Shown here piece by piece: positions 1-7,389 of a stretch of DNA of 21,833 nt; position 1 is the first letter of the stretch; every line of letters begins with the position of its first letter. This DNA comes from Planctomycetaceae bacterium UBA4732. GTDB taxonomy: Bacteria > Planctomycetota > Planctomycetia > Gemmatales > Gemmataceae. The translations under genes and the position numbers were made by a program. Below the pieces are notes generated by a model. It was not told the DNA's origin and searched no databases. It worked only from the letters and a program-made list of their open reading frames with translations. The DNA lies in assembly GCA_002404095.1 (NCBI GenBank), contig DHJA01000218.1, forward strand, positions 371 through 22,203. Reading direction: 5' to 3'.

Positions 1-15
1 CCCTTCGGGTCGCGG

Positions 16-378
16 CTAAACGGATTTCATTGCCACCGGCAACTGGTCGATCTTGGCGGCGACGATGAAATCGTTCTCGGTCAGACCGCCGGCCGCGTGC
101 GTCGAAAGCTCGATGGCGACCTCGCGGTAGCCGGTCAGATGAAGGTCGGGATGATGGTCTTCCGTCTCCGCAAGTTGGCCGACGCGCTGAAAGAAGTCAA
201 GAGCGGTCGAAAAATCCTTGACGCGCCACTCGCGGCGGATGTGCTTGCCGTCCGCCGTTGGGCGCCAGGCCGGCACGGCCGCTAGATGGTCGCGGACCTG
301 CTCGGCGCCCAACGGCGGTACACCGGATTCGCACGCCTGACAATGTTTTCGAGTCAACTCCGCCGTCGTAATCGTCAT
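16..378 (-). CDS. phhB: 4a-hydroxytetrahydrobiopterin dehydratase (pterin-4a-carbinolamine dehydratase)
   Basis: The 120-residue product matches the small PCD/DCoH family, which dehydrates 4a-hydroxytetrahydrobiopterin after aromatic amino acid hydroxylation and so recycles the pterin cofactor in the cytoplasm. Visible signatures are EDHHPDL (residues 73-79) with the family's paired histidines, Tyr84, His94 and the C-terminal block GLTENDFIVAAKID (98-111); these fit the spacing of the family signature. The length is normal for a full bacterial member. The ATG at 378 is preceded by AGGAG at good spacing, which supports this start. No phenylalanine hydroxylase gene is visible, though the window ends just downstream. 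The next gene is divergent, with about 240 bases between them in which I see nothing specific. Identification is confident; the physiological substrate in this organism is inferred. Confidence 0.93.
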   Translation of the reverse strand: MTITTAELTRKHCQACESGVPPLGAEQVRDHLAAVPAWRPTADGKHIRREWRVKDFSTALDFFQRVGQLAETEDHHPDLHLTGYREVAIELSTHAAGGLTENDFIVAAKIDQLPVAMKSV

Positions 379-616
379 GATTCGCTCCTTCCATTTGTTC
401 GGGCGCCCTCTCGTTCATCTTATGTACATTCGGCCGGAACGATCCTTTCGATCCATCCCACCATGCGGACCCCGACGCGCCGCAGCCCCGGCGTAATTGT
501 CCAGAACTCTAAGGGCGGCGGCGAATGGCGCGGCCGCTAGACTCAGCCTCCCCGCGCGCGTCCGCCGATGAATAAATGGACCAGGGGACGGCAACACGGC
601 TATTCGAGGGGCGGCC

Positions 617-1687
617 ATGATGCGAATGGGTTGGATCGCGGCGTTGGCGTTGGCGCTGACTTCGTGGACGACGGCCCACGCCCAGCTGATACCTCGCCCT
701 TTTCAACTCCAACGCCTCAATTATCAACTGGCCGGGCGCATCGTCGATTATACGCACGATCATGGGACCGACAATCGCTTCTGGTCGGCGGCCCTGGGCG
801 AGCGCCGCGATATGTACGTCTACCTTCCACCGGGATACGACCCCAACAAGCAGTATCCTTTCATTCTCTGGCTCCACGGCGTCGCCCAGGACGAGCATAG
901 TTTTTTGATGGACGGCGTCTGTCCGCTTGACGAGGCCATGCGCAGCGGCCGGTTGCCGCCCGCCATCGTGGCCGCCCCCGACGGCAGTCTCCGCGGCGTC
1001 AGCGGCTACTTCAGCGCCGGCAGCTTTTGGATCAACACCCCCGTCGGCGGCCCTTATGAAGATTACTTGATGCAAGACGTATGGAACTTCGTCACGTCCC
1101 ATTATTCCATCCGTCCCGAGCCGGAGGCCCACGCCGTCGCCGGGGTTTCGATGGGCGGCGGCGGGGCGTTCCATACCGCCATTAAGTATCCGGATCGTTT
1201 CAAAACAGCCATCGCGTTCATTGCCCCCTTGAACACGCGCTGGCAGGACTGTCACGGCCGAACGACGGCCCATTTCGACCCCAATTGCTGGGGCTGGCGC
1301 AGCGATTTCAGTCGCGGGCGTGAATTACTCGGTCGTTTCTACCTGTTCTTCACCGTCCGTCAGAGCGCGGTGAGTTTTCCTCTCTACGGCCGGAAGAACC
1401 CCGACACGACGAAATTGATCGCCCGCGACAATCCGATCGAAATGCTCGACGCCTATGATGTTCAGGACGGCCAGATCGGCATGTACGTCGCCTACGGGAG
1501 CCTCGATCAGTTCAACCTTGGCGCTCAGGCGGAAAGCTTTCTGTACCATGCCCACGAGCGCGGCATTAGCGTGGACGTGGACTATCATCCGTGGGGCCGT
1601 CACGACCGATGGACGGTGCAAAGCATGGTGCCCAAGGCGCTCGACTGGCTGGGGCCAAGGTTGGCGCCGTACGCTCCGCAAGAGTGA
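617..1687 (+). CDS. Secreted alpha/beta-hydrolase, esterase D-like
   Basis: A 356-residue protein with an N-terminal signal peptide (hydrophobic residues 5-20, likely cleavage after AHA at 21-23). The mature part is an alpha/beta-hydrolase of the putative esterase family. It has a YLPPGYDP strand (69-76), an oxyanion-type LHG (86-88), the nucleophile elbow GVSMGGGG (176-183, Ser178) and a C-terminal HPWGRHDRW that should carry the catalytic histidine. It probably hydrolyses an ester outside the cytoplasm; the substrate cannot be told. ATG 617 or ATG 623 could both start it without altering the signal peptide; the Shine-Dalgarno is weak. A large palindrome follows the stop and may act as terminator before the next gene. 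Confidence 0.85.
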   Translation: MMRMGWIAALALALTSWTTAHAQLIPRPFQLQRLNYQLAGRIVDYTHDHGTDNRFWSAALGERRDMYVYLPPGYDPNKQYPFILWLHGVAQDEHSFLMDGVCPLDEAMRSGRLPPAIVAAPDGSLRGVSGYFSAGSFWINTPVGGPYEDYLMQDVWNFVTSHYSIRPEPEAHAVAGVSMGGGGAFHTAIKYPDRFKTAIAFIAPLNTRWQDCHGRTTAHFDPNCWGWRSDFSRGRELLGRFYLFFTVRQSAVSFPLYGRKNPDTTKLIARDNPIEMLDAYDVQDGQIGMYVAYGSLDQFNLGAQAESFLYHAHERGISVDVDYHPWGRHDRWTVQSMVPKALDWLGPRLAPYAPQE

Positions 1688-1699
1688 ACACCCATTTCG

Positions 1700-1770
1700 G
1701 AATACAACAAGCCCCGAGCGCGAGCGAGTGGTTTCGTCCAACCCCTCGCTCGCGCTCGGGGCTTGTATTC
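1700..1770. repeat. Large GC-rich palindrome (repeat A)
   Basis: The right arm 1745-1770 (26 bases) is the exact reverse complement of the left arm 1700-1728, except for three extra bases in the left arm near 1706-1709. The core is GCCCCGAGCGCGAGCGAG. The loop is about 16 bases. It lies between the esterase stop and the next gene's start, so it may terminate transcription, but the sequence looks like a REP-type dispersed element. Confidence 0.85.
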
Positions 1771-1787
1771 AATCCGAAAGGGCAGTC

Positions 1788-2636
1788 ATGCAATTGTGCA
1801 AGGTGCGACGGTCGGGCGGCGAAACAGCGGTTGGCGTCCTCGACGCGGGGCGGGTGCGTCTGCTGGACGGAGCGCACACACTGAGCGGCGTGTTGTACTC
1901 CAATGACCCGGCCGGTCTGGCGCGGTCACTGCTGAAGGCCGGCGATCCTGGCGTTCCCGTCGAAAGCGTTGCGCTGCTGGCGCCGCTGGACGATCAGGAA
2001 GTCTGGGCGGCGGGCGTGACCTACAAACGCAGCCGCGAGGCGCGCGAGCGCGAGTCGGCCGGCGCCGCCCGTTTTTACGACCTCGTTTACAACGCCCCAC
2101 GTCCCGAGCTTTTCTTCAAAGCGCCGGCTCGTCGCGTGGTCGGTCCCGGCGGCGCGGTGCGCATTCGCCGCGACAGCCATTGGAGCGTACCGGAGCCGGA
2201 GTTGGCCCTGGTCATATCGCCGACATTAAAGATCGTCGGTTATACAATCGGCAATGACATGAGTTCGCGCGACATCGAGGGCGAGAATCCGCTCTACCTT
2301 CCGCAAGCCAAATTCTACGACGGCGCCTGCGCCCTCGGGCCGACCGTGACGCTTGCCGGCGATCTGCCGTCGCCCGACCTCACCGCCATCCGCCTTCTTA
2401 TTACGCGCGGCGGCGCCGTGGTTTTCGACGGCGCCACGACATTGGCGGCGATGCACCGTTCGTTCGAGGATTTAGTGTCGTGGCTGGGCCGCGAGACGAG
2501 CTTTCCCGACGGCGTGGTGCTGCTGACGGGCACGGGCGTGGTGCCGCCGGACGACTTCACGCTGGCGCCGGGGGATGAAATCACAATTGAGATCGCCGGC
2601 ATCGGGAAGCTGACGAATGTGGTTGATCGGGCGTAA
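1788..2636 (+). CDS. Fumarylacetoacetate hydrolase family protein, 2-keto-3-deoxy-arabinonate dehydratase-like
   Basis: I place the start at ATG 1788, behind GAAAGGG, because the open frame upstream only translates the palindrome and the end of the esterase. The 282-residue product is a cytoplasmic FAH-fold enzyme. The metal ligands are visible in VPEPELAL (134-141, Glu136 and Glu138) and GYTIGNDMSSRDIEGENP (151-168, Asp157), followed by YLPQAKFYDGACALGP (170-185) with Lys175. The long GENPLYLPQAK block resembles enzymes that dehydrate 2-keto-3-deoxy sugar acids such as 2-keto-3-deoxy-D-arabinonate, rather than fumarylacetoacetase itself. That finer call is from memory of the family and less certain. 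The gene converges on mutL, with two bases between stop codons. Confidence 0.88.
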   Translation: MQLCKVRRSGGETAVGVLDAGRVRLLDGAHTLSGVLYSNDPAGLARSLLKAGDPGVPVESVALLAPLDDQEVWAAGVTYKRSREARERESAGAARFYDLVYNAPRPELFFKAPARRVVGPGGAVRIRRDSHWSVPEPELALVISPTLKIVGYTIGNDMSSRDIEGENPLYLPQAKFYDGACALGPTVTLAGDLPSPDLTAIRLLITRGGAVVFDGATTLAAMHRSFEDLVSWLGRETSFPDGVVLLTGTGVVPPDDFTLAPGDEITIEIAGIGKLTNVVDRA

Positions 2637-2638
2637 GA

Positions 2639-4444
2639 CTACACCCTTCGGAATTGCCGGTCGAGGTCATGACGGCTGAACAGCAGCGACGTGGGCCGGC
2701 CGTGCGGGCAATGGTGGGCGTCGTCGGCCAGGGCGCGTTGCTCCACCAAGGTGGTCATCTCCTCCGGCGTCAATCGGTCGCCGGCCCGGACGGCGGCGTG
2801 ACATGCCATGAGACTTAGCAGATCGTTGAACAACACTTCGCGCGTCGGCGGCCGGTCCTTCGAGGTCAGATGGTCCACCACCGCCCGCAATATCGACTGC
2901 GGCGAACGCCGACCCAACAGCGTCGGCACACTCGTCAGCAGCACCGTGCCGCCGCCGAAGTCTTCTACGCCCAGGCCCAATTCAGCTAGCGATTCTCGAT
3001 GTTCCAGCGTCCGCGCTGCTTGCTCGGCCGTCAGCTCGACCGGCTCAGGAATTAACAGCCGTTGCGTTTCCAACGGCCCTGAGCGAAGTCGCGTTTTAAG
3101 CTGCTCGAACAGGATGCGCTCGTGAAGGGCGTGCTGGTCGATGACGAGCATACCCTTTTCCGTTTCCATCACCAAATAGGCGTCGTAAAGCTGAATGACC
3201 TTGTTCGGCCCCGGCGACGGCAGACTCTGGGGAAGGTCCGGATGGTGGGGCGCCCGCTCCGCGGGCGCCATTGTGGACGGTAGAGGAGATGCAGAAGAAA
3301 ATGGCGCCGGCAGAGCCGGCGCCCCACCATAGGGCGCCGGCGGCTCACTTAGCGTCCACGGTAATCGGTCCAACGGCGACGGCGTATCAACGGGCGTGGG
3401 CCGCATCGTAGAGGGAACCTGAAGGCGCGCGGTCAGATTTTCCGCGCGCAGCCGGTCGCGCACCGTGCCGAATACCAGATGATAAAGAGACTGAGAATCG
3501 CGAAATCGCACTTCCGCTTTCGTCGGATGCACGTTCACGTCCACCTGATCCGGCGGCAGATCGAGGAAGAGAAACGCGACGGCGTAACGGCCGGTCATGA
3601 GCAGGCCGCGGTACGCTTCCTGAACGGCATGGCCGAGGCTGCGGTCGCGTATCCACCGACCGTTGACGAAAAGGTACTGCATCTTGGCCGTGCCGCGTTC
3701 ACAAGACGGATCGGCGATGTAGCCAGTCAAGCGGGCGTCGCCTTTACGGCCGTCCACGGCGTACAGGGCGCCGCCCACTTCCAGACCGAAGAAGGCGCCG
3801 ATGCGGTCGAGCAGCGTCATCGACGCCGACAGCTCGTGGACCGGTTTGTTGTTGTGCCGTAGCGTCAAGTGCAACGGCGAAGCCCCGGCCGGCCGCCCGT
3901 GCGCGAGGGCTAACCGCGTGAACGCTTCGGAGATATGGCCCATCTCCGTTGTCGTCGTGCGCAGGAACTTACGGCGCACGGGCGTATTGAAGAAGAGATG
4001 CCTAACCTCAATGCGCGTACCGGGCGAGCCGTTCCACGGCCGGACGGCGCTGAAATCGCCACCGTTACAGGCGATCTCGGCGCCGCACGTCTCGTCCGGC
4101 GGCCGCGATTGTAGCGACACCTGAGCGATGCCGCCGATGGAGGCAAGTGCTTCGCCGCGGAAGCCGAGGGTGCCGATGCGAAAGAGATCATCGGCGTCGT
4201 GGAGCTTGCTGGTGGCATGCGTGGCAAAGGCGAGCGGCAGGTCGTCGGCGTGGATGCCGCAGCCGTCGTCCACGACGCGGATCAACTCGACGCCGCCCTG
4301 CTCCACGTCCACATCGACGCGACGGGCGCCGGCGTCGATGGCGTTTTCGAGGAGTTCCTTGAGGACGCTCGACGGTCGCTCGATGACCTCGCCGGCGGCG
4401 ATTTTGTTGACGACCAGCGGCGGCAGTTGGCGGATACGAGGCAT
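2639..4444 (-). CDS. mutL: DNA mismatch repair endonuclease MutL
   Basis: A 601-residue full-length MutL. The N-terminal GHKL ATPase has ELLENAIDAGA (30-40), DDGCGI (59-64) and TLGFRGEAL (92-100), and the transducer region has VNVHPTKAEVRF (303-314). The C-terminal domain carries the endonuclease motif DQHALHERILFE (436-447) with ACHAAVR (547-553) and CPHGRP (579-584). It is therefore of the nicking type, as in organisms without MutH, working with MutS in methyl-independent mismatch repair. The linker (about 340-413) is Pro/Ala/Ser-rich, and residues 372-401 are encoded by a palindromic repeat (see repeat B). The ATG at 4444 begins MPRIRQLPPLVVNKIAAGEV, the usual family N-terminus; only a weak GAGAAG precedes it. 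It lies 58 bases downstream of a small same-strand gene. Confidence 0.97.
   Translation of the reverse strand: MPRIRQLPPLVVNKIAAGEVIERPSSVLKELLENAIDAGARRVDVDVEQGGVELIRVVDDGCGIHADDLPLAFATHATSKLHDADDLFRIGTLGFRGEALASIGGIAQVSLQSRPPDETCGAEIACNGGDFSAVRPWNGSPGTRIEVRHLFFNTPVRRKFLRTTTTEMGHISEAFTRLALAHGRPAGASPLHLTLRHNNKPVHELSASMTLLDRIGAFFGLEVGGALYAVDGRKGDARLTGYIADPSCERGTAKMQYLFVNGRWIRDRSLGHAVQEAYRGLLMTGRYAVAFLFLDLPPDQVDVNVHPTKAEVRFRDSQSLYHLVFGTVRDRLRAENLTARLQVPSTMRPTPVDTPSPLDRLPWTLSEPPAPYGGAPALPAPFSSASPLPSTMAPAERAPHHPDLPQSLPSPGPNKVIQLYDAYLVMETEKGMLVIDQHALHERILFEQLKTRLRSGPLETQRLLIPEPVELTAEQAARTLEHRESLAELGLGVEDFGGGTVLLTSVPTLLGRRSPQSILRAVVDHLTSKDRPPTREVLFNDLLSLMACHAAVRAGDRLTPEEMTTLVEQRALADDAHHCPHGRPTSLLFSRHDLDRQFRRV
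3242..3330. repeat. Paired-hairpin inverted repeat inside the mutL linker (repeat B)
   Basis: Outer arms ATGGTGGGGCGCC (3242-3254) and its exact reverse complement (3318-3330) enclose two hairpins. 3249-3257 pairs with 3261-3269 (9 bp, TCC loop). 3303-3311 pairs with 3315-3323 (9 bp, AGA loop). The whole unit is read in frame as 30 linker residues of MutL. Confidence 0.85.
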
Positions 4445-4502
4445 TAGAAAAAGCTTCTCAAGAGGAGGCGTTAGCTACTCGTTCTATTTAGCACGGAATG
4501 TT

Positions 4503-4841
4503 TCAGGGAAACTGTTCGACAAAGGCGCCAATAGCGTCGGCGACCCGTTGGTACTTCGCATCCGTCTCCGGATCGTCAACTCGCGGGATGATGTTTAGGA
4601 TCGCGCCCAACCCGCCCTTCATCCGCTCGAATTCAGCTGACGCGTTGGCTTCCGAGCCGAAAAAGCGGGTGTGGAACATCCAGCCGTAGATTCCGCAGGT
4701 GATGGCGAAAGGAGCATGGTCCGTTTGCCGCTCCAGAGTGATCCGTGCGCCCAGATCGTGTTCCTCATCAGAGAGGGTTATGCCGTTCTCCGACCCGCGC
4801 TTGTCGATGGTCGCTCCATTATCGAACGGTCCCCACGCCAT
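4503..4841 (-). CDS. Small conserved-looking protein of unknown function
   Basis: I do not recognise a named family. The 112-residue product starts at ATG 4841, preceded by GAGGAA with a 7-base gap; a TTG at 4847 is possible but too close to that site. It has no signal peptide or membrane segment. It opens with MAWGPFDNGATI and has a central ITCGIYGWMFHTRFF block rich in aromatic residues, then a helical C-terminus, suggesting a compact alpha/beta cytoplasmic protein. It lies 40 bases downstream of the toxin-antitoxin-like pair on the same strand and may be cotranscribed with it. Its size and position would suit an immunity-type or accessory protein, but nothing in the sequence proves this. 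Confidence 0.7.
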   Translation of the reverse strand: MAWGPFDNGATIDKRGSENGITLSDEEHDLGARITLERQTDHAPFAITCGIYGWMFHTRFFGSEANASAEFERMKGGLGAILNIIPRVDDPETDAKYQRVADAIGAFVEQFP

Positions 4842-4881
4842 CGACAAATTCCTCGCCCGCGCTTCGGGCTGGTACGATTCT

Positions 4882-5211
4882 TTACTCGCCTTCCGCAGGC
4901 AAAACCTGCCGTGTCAGCCGTCCGCCTTCAGGCGGGGCATGATGCCCGTTCACTTGCGGTTCCGTCGTCGGCTCCGGTTCCAACTTCATTTGCGGGCCGC
5001 ACCAGCCGACGAGAAAATCCATCACGTCCATAACGGCGTCCTCGTCGGGTTCGCGCCCCGCTTCCCGCAGCGCCTGCCTGGCCTCCTCGAATAGGGCCAG
5101 TACCGCTGTTGGGGGCGTACCCCGCGAAAAAAGCTCCCTAGCCAGCAGACGGAGATTGTGAGTTGGCTCCGGCGAACGGAGCGCTCGGTCGATGGATGCG
5201 TCAAGCGTCAT
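4882..5211 (-). CDS. Probable antitoxin or immunity partner of the Tse2-like gene (helical, unknown family)
   Basis: A 109-residue protein with ATG 5211 behind GGAGAG. Its start overlaps the end of the upstream toxin-like gene by 11 bases, which implies cotranscription and coupled translation. The first 75 residues look all-helical, with a conserved-looking acidic block EPDEDAVMDVMDFLVGWCGP (about 54-73). The tail is Pro/Glu-rich and probably disordered. No DNA-binding domain is evident. Tse2-type toxins are paired with small helical partners encoded immediately downstream, so position and fold class suit an antitoxin. That role is inferred from context only; the sequence itself is not one I can assign. 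Confidence 0.7.
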   Translation of the reverse strand: MTLDASIDRALRSPEPTHNLRLLARELFSRGTPPTAVLALFEEARQALREAGREPDEDAVMDVMDFLVGWCGPQMKLEPEPTTEPQVNGHHAPPEGGRLTRQVLPAEGE

Positions 5212-5623
5212 TGGAATCTCTCCTTTTGGCCGCCGCGGGCGTCGCCTTCCGCCAGAGGCCGCGCGTTCGGGCGAGGGCGCGTTGGTAATCGGCGAGCGTC
5301 ATAGGACGCGCCGGCTCAATGAAGCCATGCCGGGCGGATGTCGGGTCCGGTCGGTAAGCCAGATCCGGTTCGAGTTCCGCCGCCGTGATCGTCCAAACCT
5401 GATCCTTGCCCACGCCCTGATATTCCGGAGGGCGGCGGAACATCGGGAAGTTCAAAGGGTCGTCGGGGCTTACGGACAACCCACCCTGGCCGGGTCGAAA
5501 GAGTTCTTCCGGCGTGTTTACCGGCACGTCGATTCCGGGACGAATTCCGAGGGTGCGGGCGCTTTCCCCTTCCTCGGGCAGCCCTCCCTCGCCCTCTTTC
5601 ATGGCCCGGAAAAGTCGCGGCAT
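5201..5623 (-). CDS. Tse2-like ADP-ribosyltransferase-family toxin
   Basis: A 140-residue cytoplasmic protein without signal peptide. The layout follows the Tse2 family as I remember it. MPRLFRAM at the N-terminus corresponds to the LYRA-type strand. ELFRPGQGGLSVSPDD (about 40-55) corresponds to the glycine-rich GGTSV segment. ELEPDLAYRPD is followed by ARHGFIEPARPMTL, matching the His...PAKPM segment, and then a final helix containing DYQRALARTRGLW. Tse2 was described as a type VI secretion effector toxic to its host; homologues outside such systems are often linked to small partner genes. The start lies 23 bases after the response-regulator stop, behind GAAGAAGG. It overlaps the probable antitoxin gene by 11 bases. 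The family call is moderately secure; enzyme activity is not shown. Confidence 0.72.
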   Translation of the reverse strand: MPRLFRAMKEGEGGLPEEGESARTLGIRPGIDVPVNTPEELFRPGQGGLSVSPDDPLNFPMFRRPPEYQGVGKDQVWTITAAELEPDLAYRPDPTSARHGFIEPARPMTLADYQRALARTRGLWRKATPAAAKRRDSNDA

Positions 5624-5646
5624 AGCAACGCGCCTTCTTCATTCTA

Positions 5647-7191
5647 TCACTCATCTTCCTCCGCTGACTCCCCATCCGCCAGCCCGAGTTTCTTCGCCTT
5701 CCGCTGTAGCTCTTTCTCCTCCATCCCCAGCTCGCGCGCCGCCGCCGTTACGTCGCCGTGCGTCCCCTCTAGCGTTTGCCGGATCTTGTTTTGCAGCTCC
5801 CACTCCTTGATATTGCGATACAACGTCCGCTCGCCGATGCCGAGCATCTTCGCCGCCTCTTCGCGGTTGCCTTCCGTTAGCGACAGCGCCTGCTCCGTGT
5901 AATAGCGCTCCACCTCGCTCAACGGCCGGCCCACCAGACTGGACGGCCCCGCCGTGTGGCCCGACGGCAACGGCATCTTCAACACTTGGCCGTCCTGCAG
6001 GTCGTCCAGGCCCAACACGCCGTCCACGTCCAATACCACCATACTCTCCAGGAAATTGCGCAATTCACGCACGTTGCCCGGCCACTCGTAGGCCATCATC
6101 GCCCGCCGCACCGGCTCGGCCACCGTCGTCACCTGTTTGCCGTGCAGCGTGTTGAAATCCTTGATGAAGTGCGCCGTCAGCAGCATGACGTCTTCGCGCC
6201 GCTCCCGCAGCAGCGGCAGCTTCACCGTCATCACCTTCAGGCGGTGGTAGAGATCCTGGCGAAACGCTCCTTCCGCCACGGCCGTCTCCAGATCGCGGTG
6301 CGTGGCCGACACCACGCGCACGTTCACCTTGATCGCCTCGTTGCTTCCGATACGAAAGACCTCTTTATTCTCCAATACCCGCAGCAGCTTGGCCTGCAAC
6401 GCCAGCGGCATGTCGCCGATCTCGTCCAGAAACAGCGTACCGCCATTGGCGTACTCGAAGCGGCCTTTGCGCATCTTGTCGGCTCCGGTAAAGGCGCCGG
6501 GGTCGTGGCCGAATAGCTCGTCGTCCAGGAGGTTTTCGTTCAAGGCCGTGCAGTTCATTTCCGCGAACGGCTTGTTCTTGCGCGGGCTGTTGTTGTGGAT
6601 GGCCCGCGCCGCCAGCTCCTTGCCGGTGCCCGTTTCGCCCAGGATCAGCACCGTGGCGTTCGTCGGGGCGATGGCCTGCATACGCTTGATAACGTCGTGC
6701 ATCTTCGGACTGTTGCCGATCACGCCCTGGAAGCCAAAACGCTCATCCAGCTGCCGCCGTAGGTCGCGGTTGGCGCGAGACAGCCGCAGCCGTTCGGCCG
6801 CCTTGTCCACGATGGCCCGCAGCTCGGCCACGTCCACCGGCTTGGTGAGGTAGTTGGCCGCCCCTTGCTTAATGGCCTCGACGGCGGTTTTCACGTCGCC
6901 GTGGCCGGTTATCATCACCACCTCGGCCTCGGGCGCTTCCTCCCTGGCGATGCGGAGAATGGCCAGGCCGTCCAAATCCGCCATTTTGAGATCGGTTAAG
7001 ATGACATCGAATTCGTCTTGCGCGATGAGGCGGGCGCCGGCCGTCCCGCTCGTGGCCACGGTGCATTCGTAGCCGACTCGTTCGAGGCTCTCGGCCACGG
7101 TTTCGGCGTGGAACGCTTCATCGTCGATGACGAGGACTTTCAGACCCTCGCCGGGTTGGCGCGGCGGGGCGTGTTCAGCGATCCGGCTCAT
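5647..7191 (-). CDS. NtrC-family sigma-54-dependent response regulator with doubled Fis-type HTH
   Basis: A 514-residue activator. The receiver domain (about 17-130) has the acidic pair in VIDDE, phospho-acceptor Asp67 (VILTDLKM), Thr95 and Lys117. The AAA+ domain (about 155-385) has Walker A GETGTGKE (185-192), the sigma-54 contact loop GAFTGA (232-237) and Walker B TLFLDEIGD (252-260). The C-terminus has a Fis-type helix-turn-helix (about 426-464) and then a second similar unit (about 467-503, VTAAARELGM...LQRKAKKLGL), which is unusual. An acidic tail ends the protein. It should activate sigma-54 promoters on phosphorylation. No histidine kinase or target sigma-54 promoter is evident nearby, so it may be an orphan. 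ATG 7191 follows AGGAA at 7-base spacing. Confidence 0.95.
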   Translation of the reverse strand: MSRIAEHAPPRQPGEGLKVLVIDDEAFHAETVAESLERVGYECTVATSGTAGARLIAQDEFDVILTDLKMADLDGLAILRIAREEAPEAEVVMITGHGDVKTAVEAIKQGAANYLTKPVDVAELRAIVDKAAERLRLSRANRDLRRQLDERFGFQGVIGNSPKMHDVIKRMQAIAPTNATVLILGETGTGKELAARAIHNNSPRKNKPFAEMNCTALNENLLDDELFGHDPGAFTGADKMRKGRFEYANGGTLFLDEIGDMPLALQAKLLRVLENKEVFRIGSNEAIKVNVRVVSATHRDLETAVAEGAFRQDLYHRLKVMTVKLPLLRERREDVMLLTAHFIKDFNTLHGKQVTTVAEPVRRAMMAYEWPGNVRELRNFLESMVVLDVDGVLGLDDLQDGQVLKMPLPSGHTAGPSSLVGRPLSEVERYYTEQALSLTEGNREEAAKMLGIGERTLYRNIKEWELQNKIRQTLEGTHGDVTAAARELGMEEKELQRKAKKLGLADGESAEEDE

Positions 7192-7278
7192 GGGTCGGTT
7201 CCTAACTCGTTGGGCGCGAATGGGGATATTCTACCGGCCGCCGACGGAAAACGCATAGGCCGGCAGAGCGGCCTCCCG

Positions 7279-7332
7279 TAAGTCCTGTAGGACTTATAAG
7301 TCCTATAGGACTTATAAGTCCTATAAGACTCA
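7279..7332. repeat. Three tandem 18-bp palindromic units (repeat C)
   Basis: Three abutting 18-base units, of which the middle (7297-7314) is the perfect palindrome TAAGTCCTATAGGACTTA. The first differs by one base and the third by two. The array sits between two divergent genes, 88 bases upstream of the response-regulator start and 58 bases upstream of the hydrolase start. It could bind a dimeric regulator or be a dispersed repeat. Confidence 0.88.
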
Positions 7333-7389
7333 TAAGAAGGATTTGCCGGTCCCCAAGGAGGGCCGGCCCAACCGGAAAGAGGTTCCACC

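Noticed and set aside
509..1273. 254-codon reverse-strand ORF opposite the esterase
   Set aside because: Shadow frame; the forward strand has signal peptide and catalytic motifs.
1455..1787. Longer N-terminus for the FAH-family protein
   Set aside because: It would translate the esterase end and the palindrome. A good start with ribosome site exists at 1788.
7279..7332. CRISPR array
   Set aside because: Units abut with no spacers, are 18 bases long and palindromic, and no cas gene is near.
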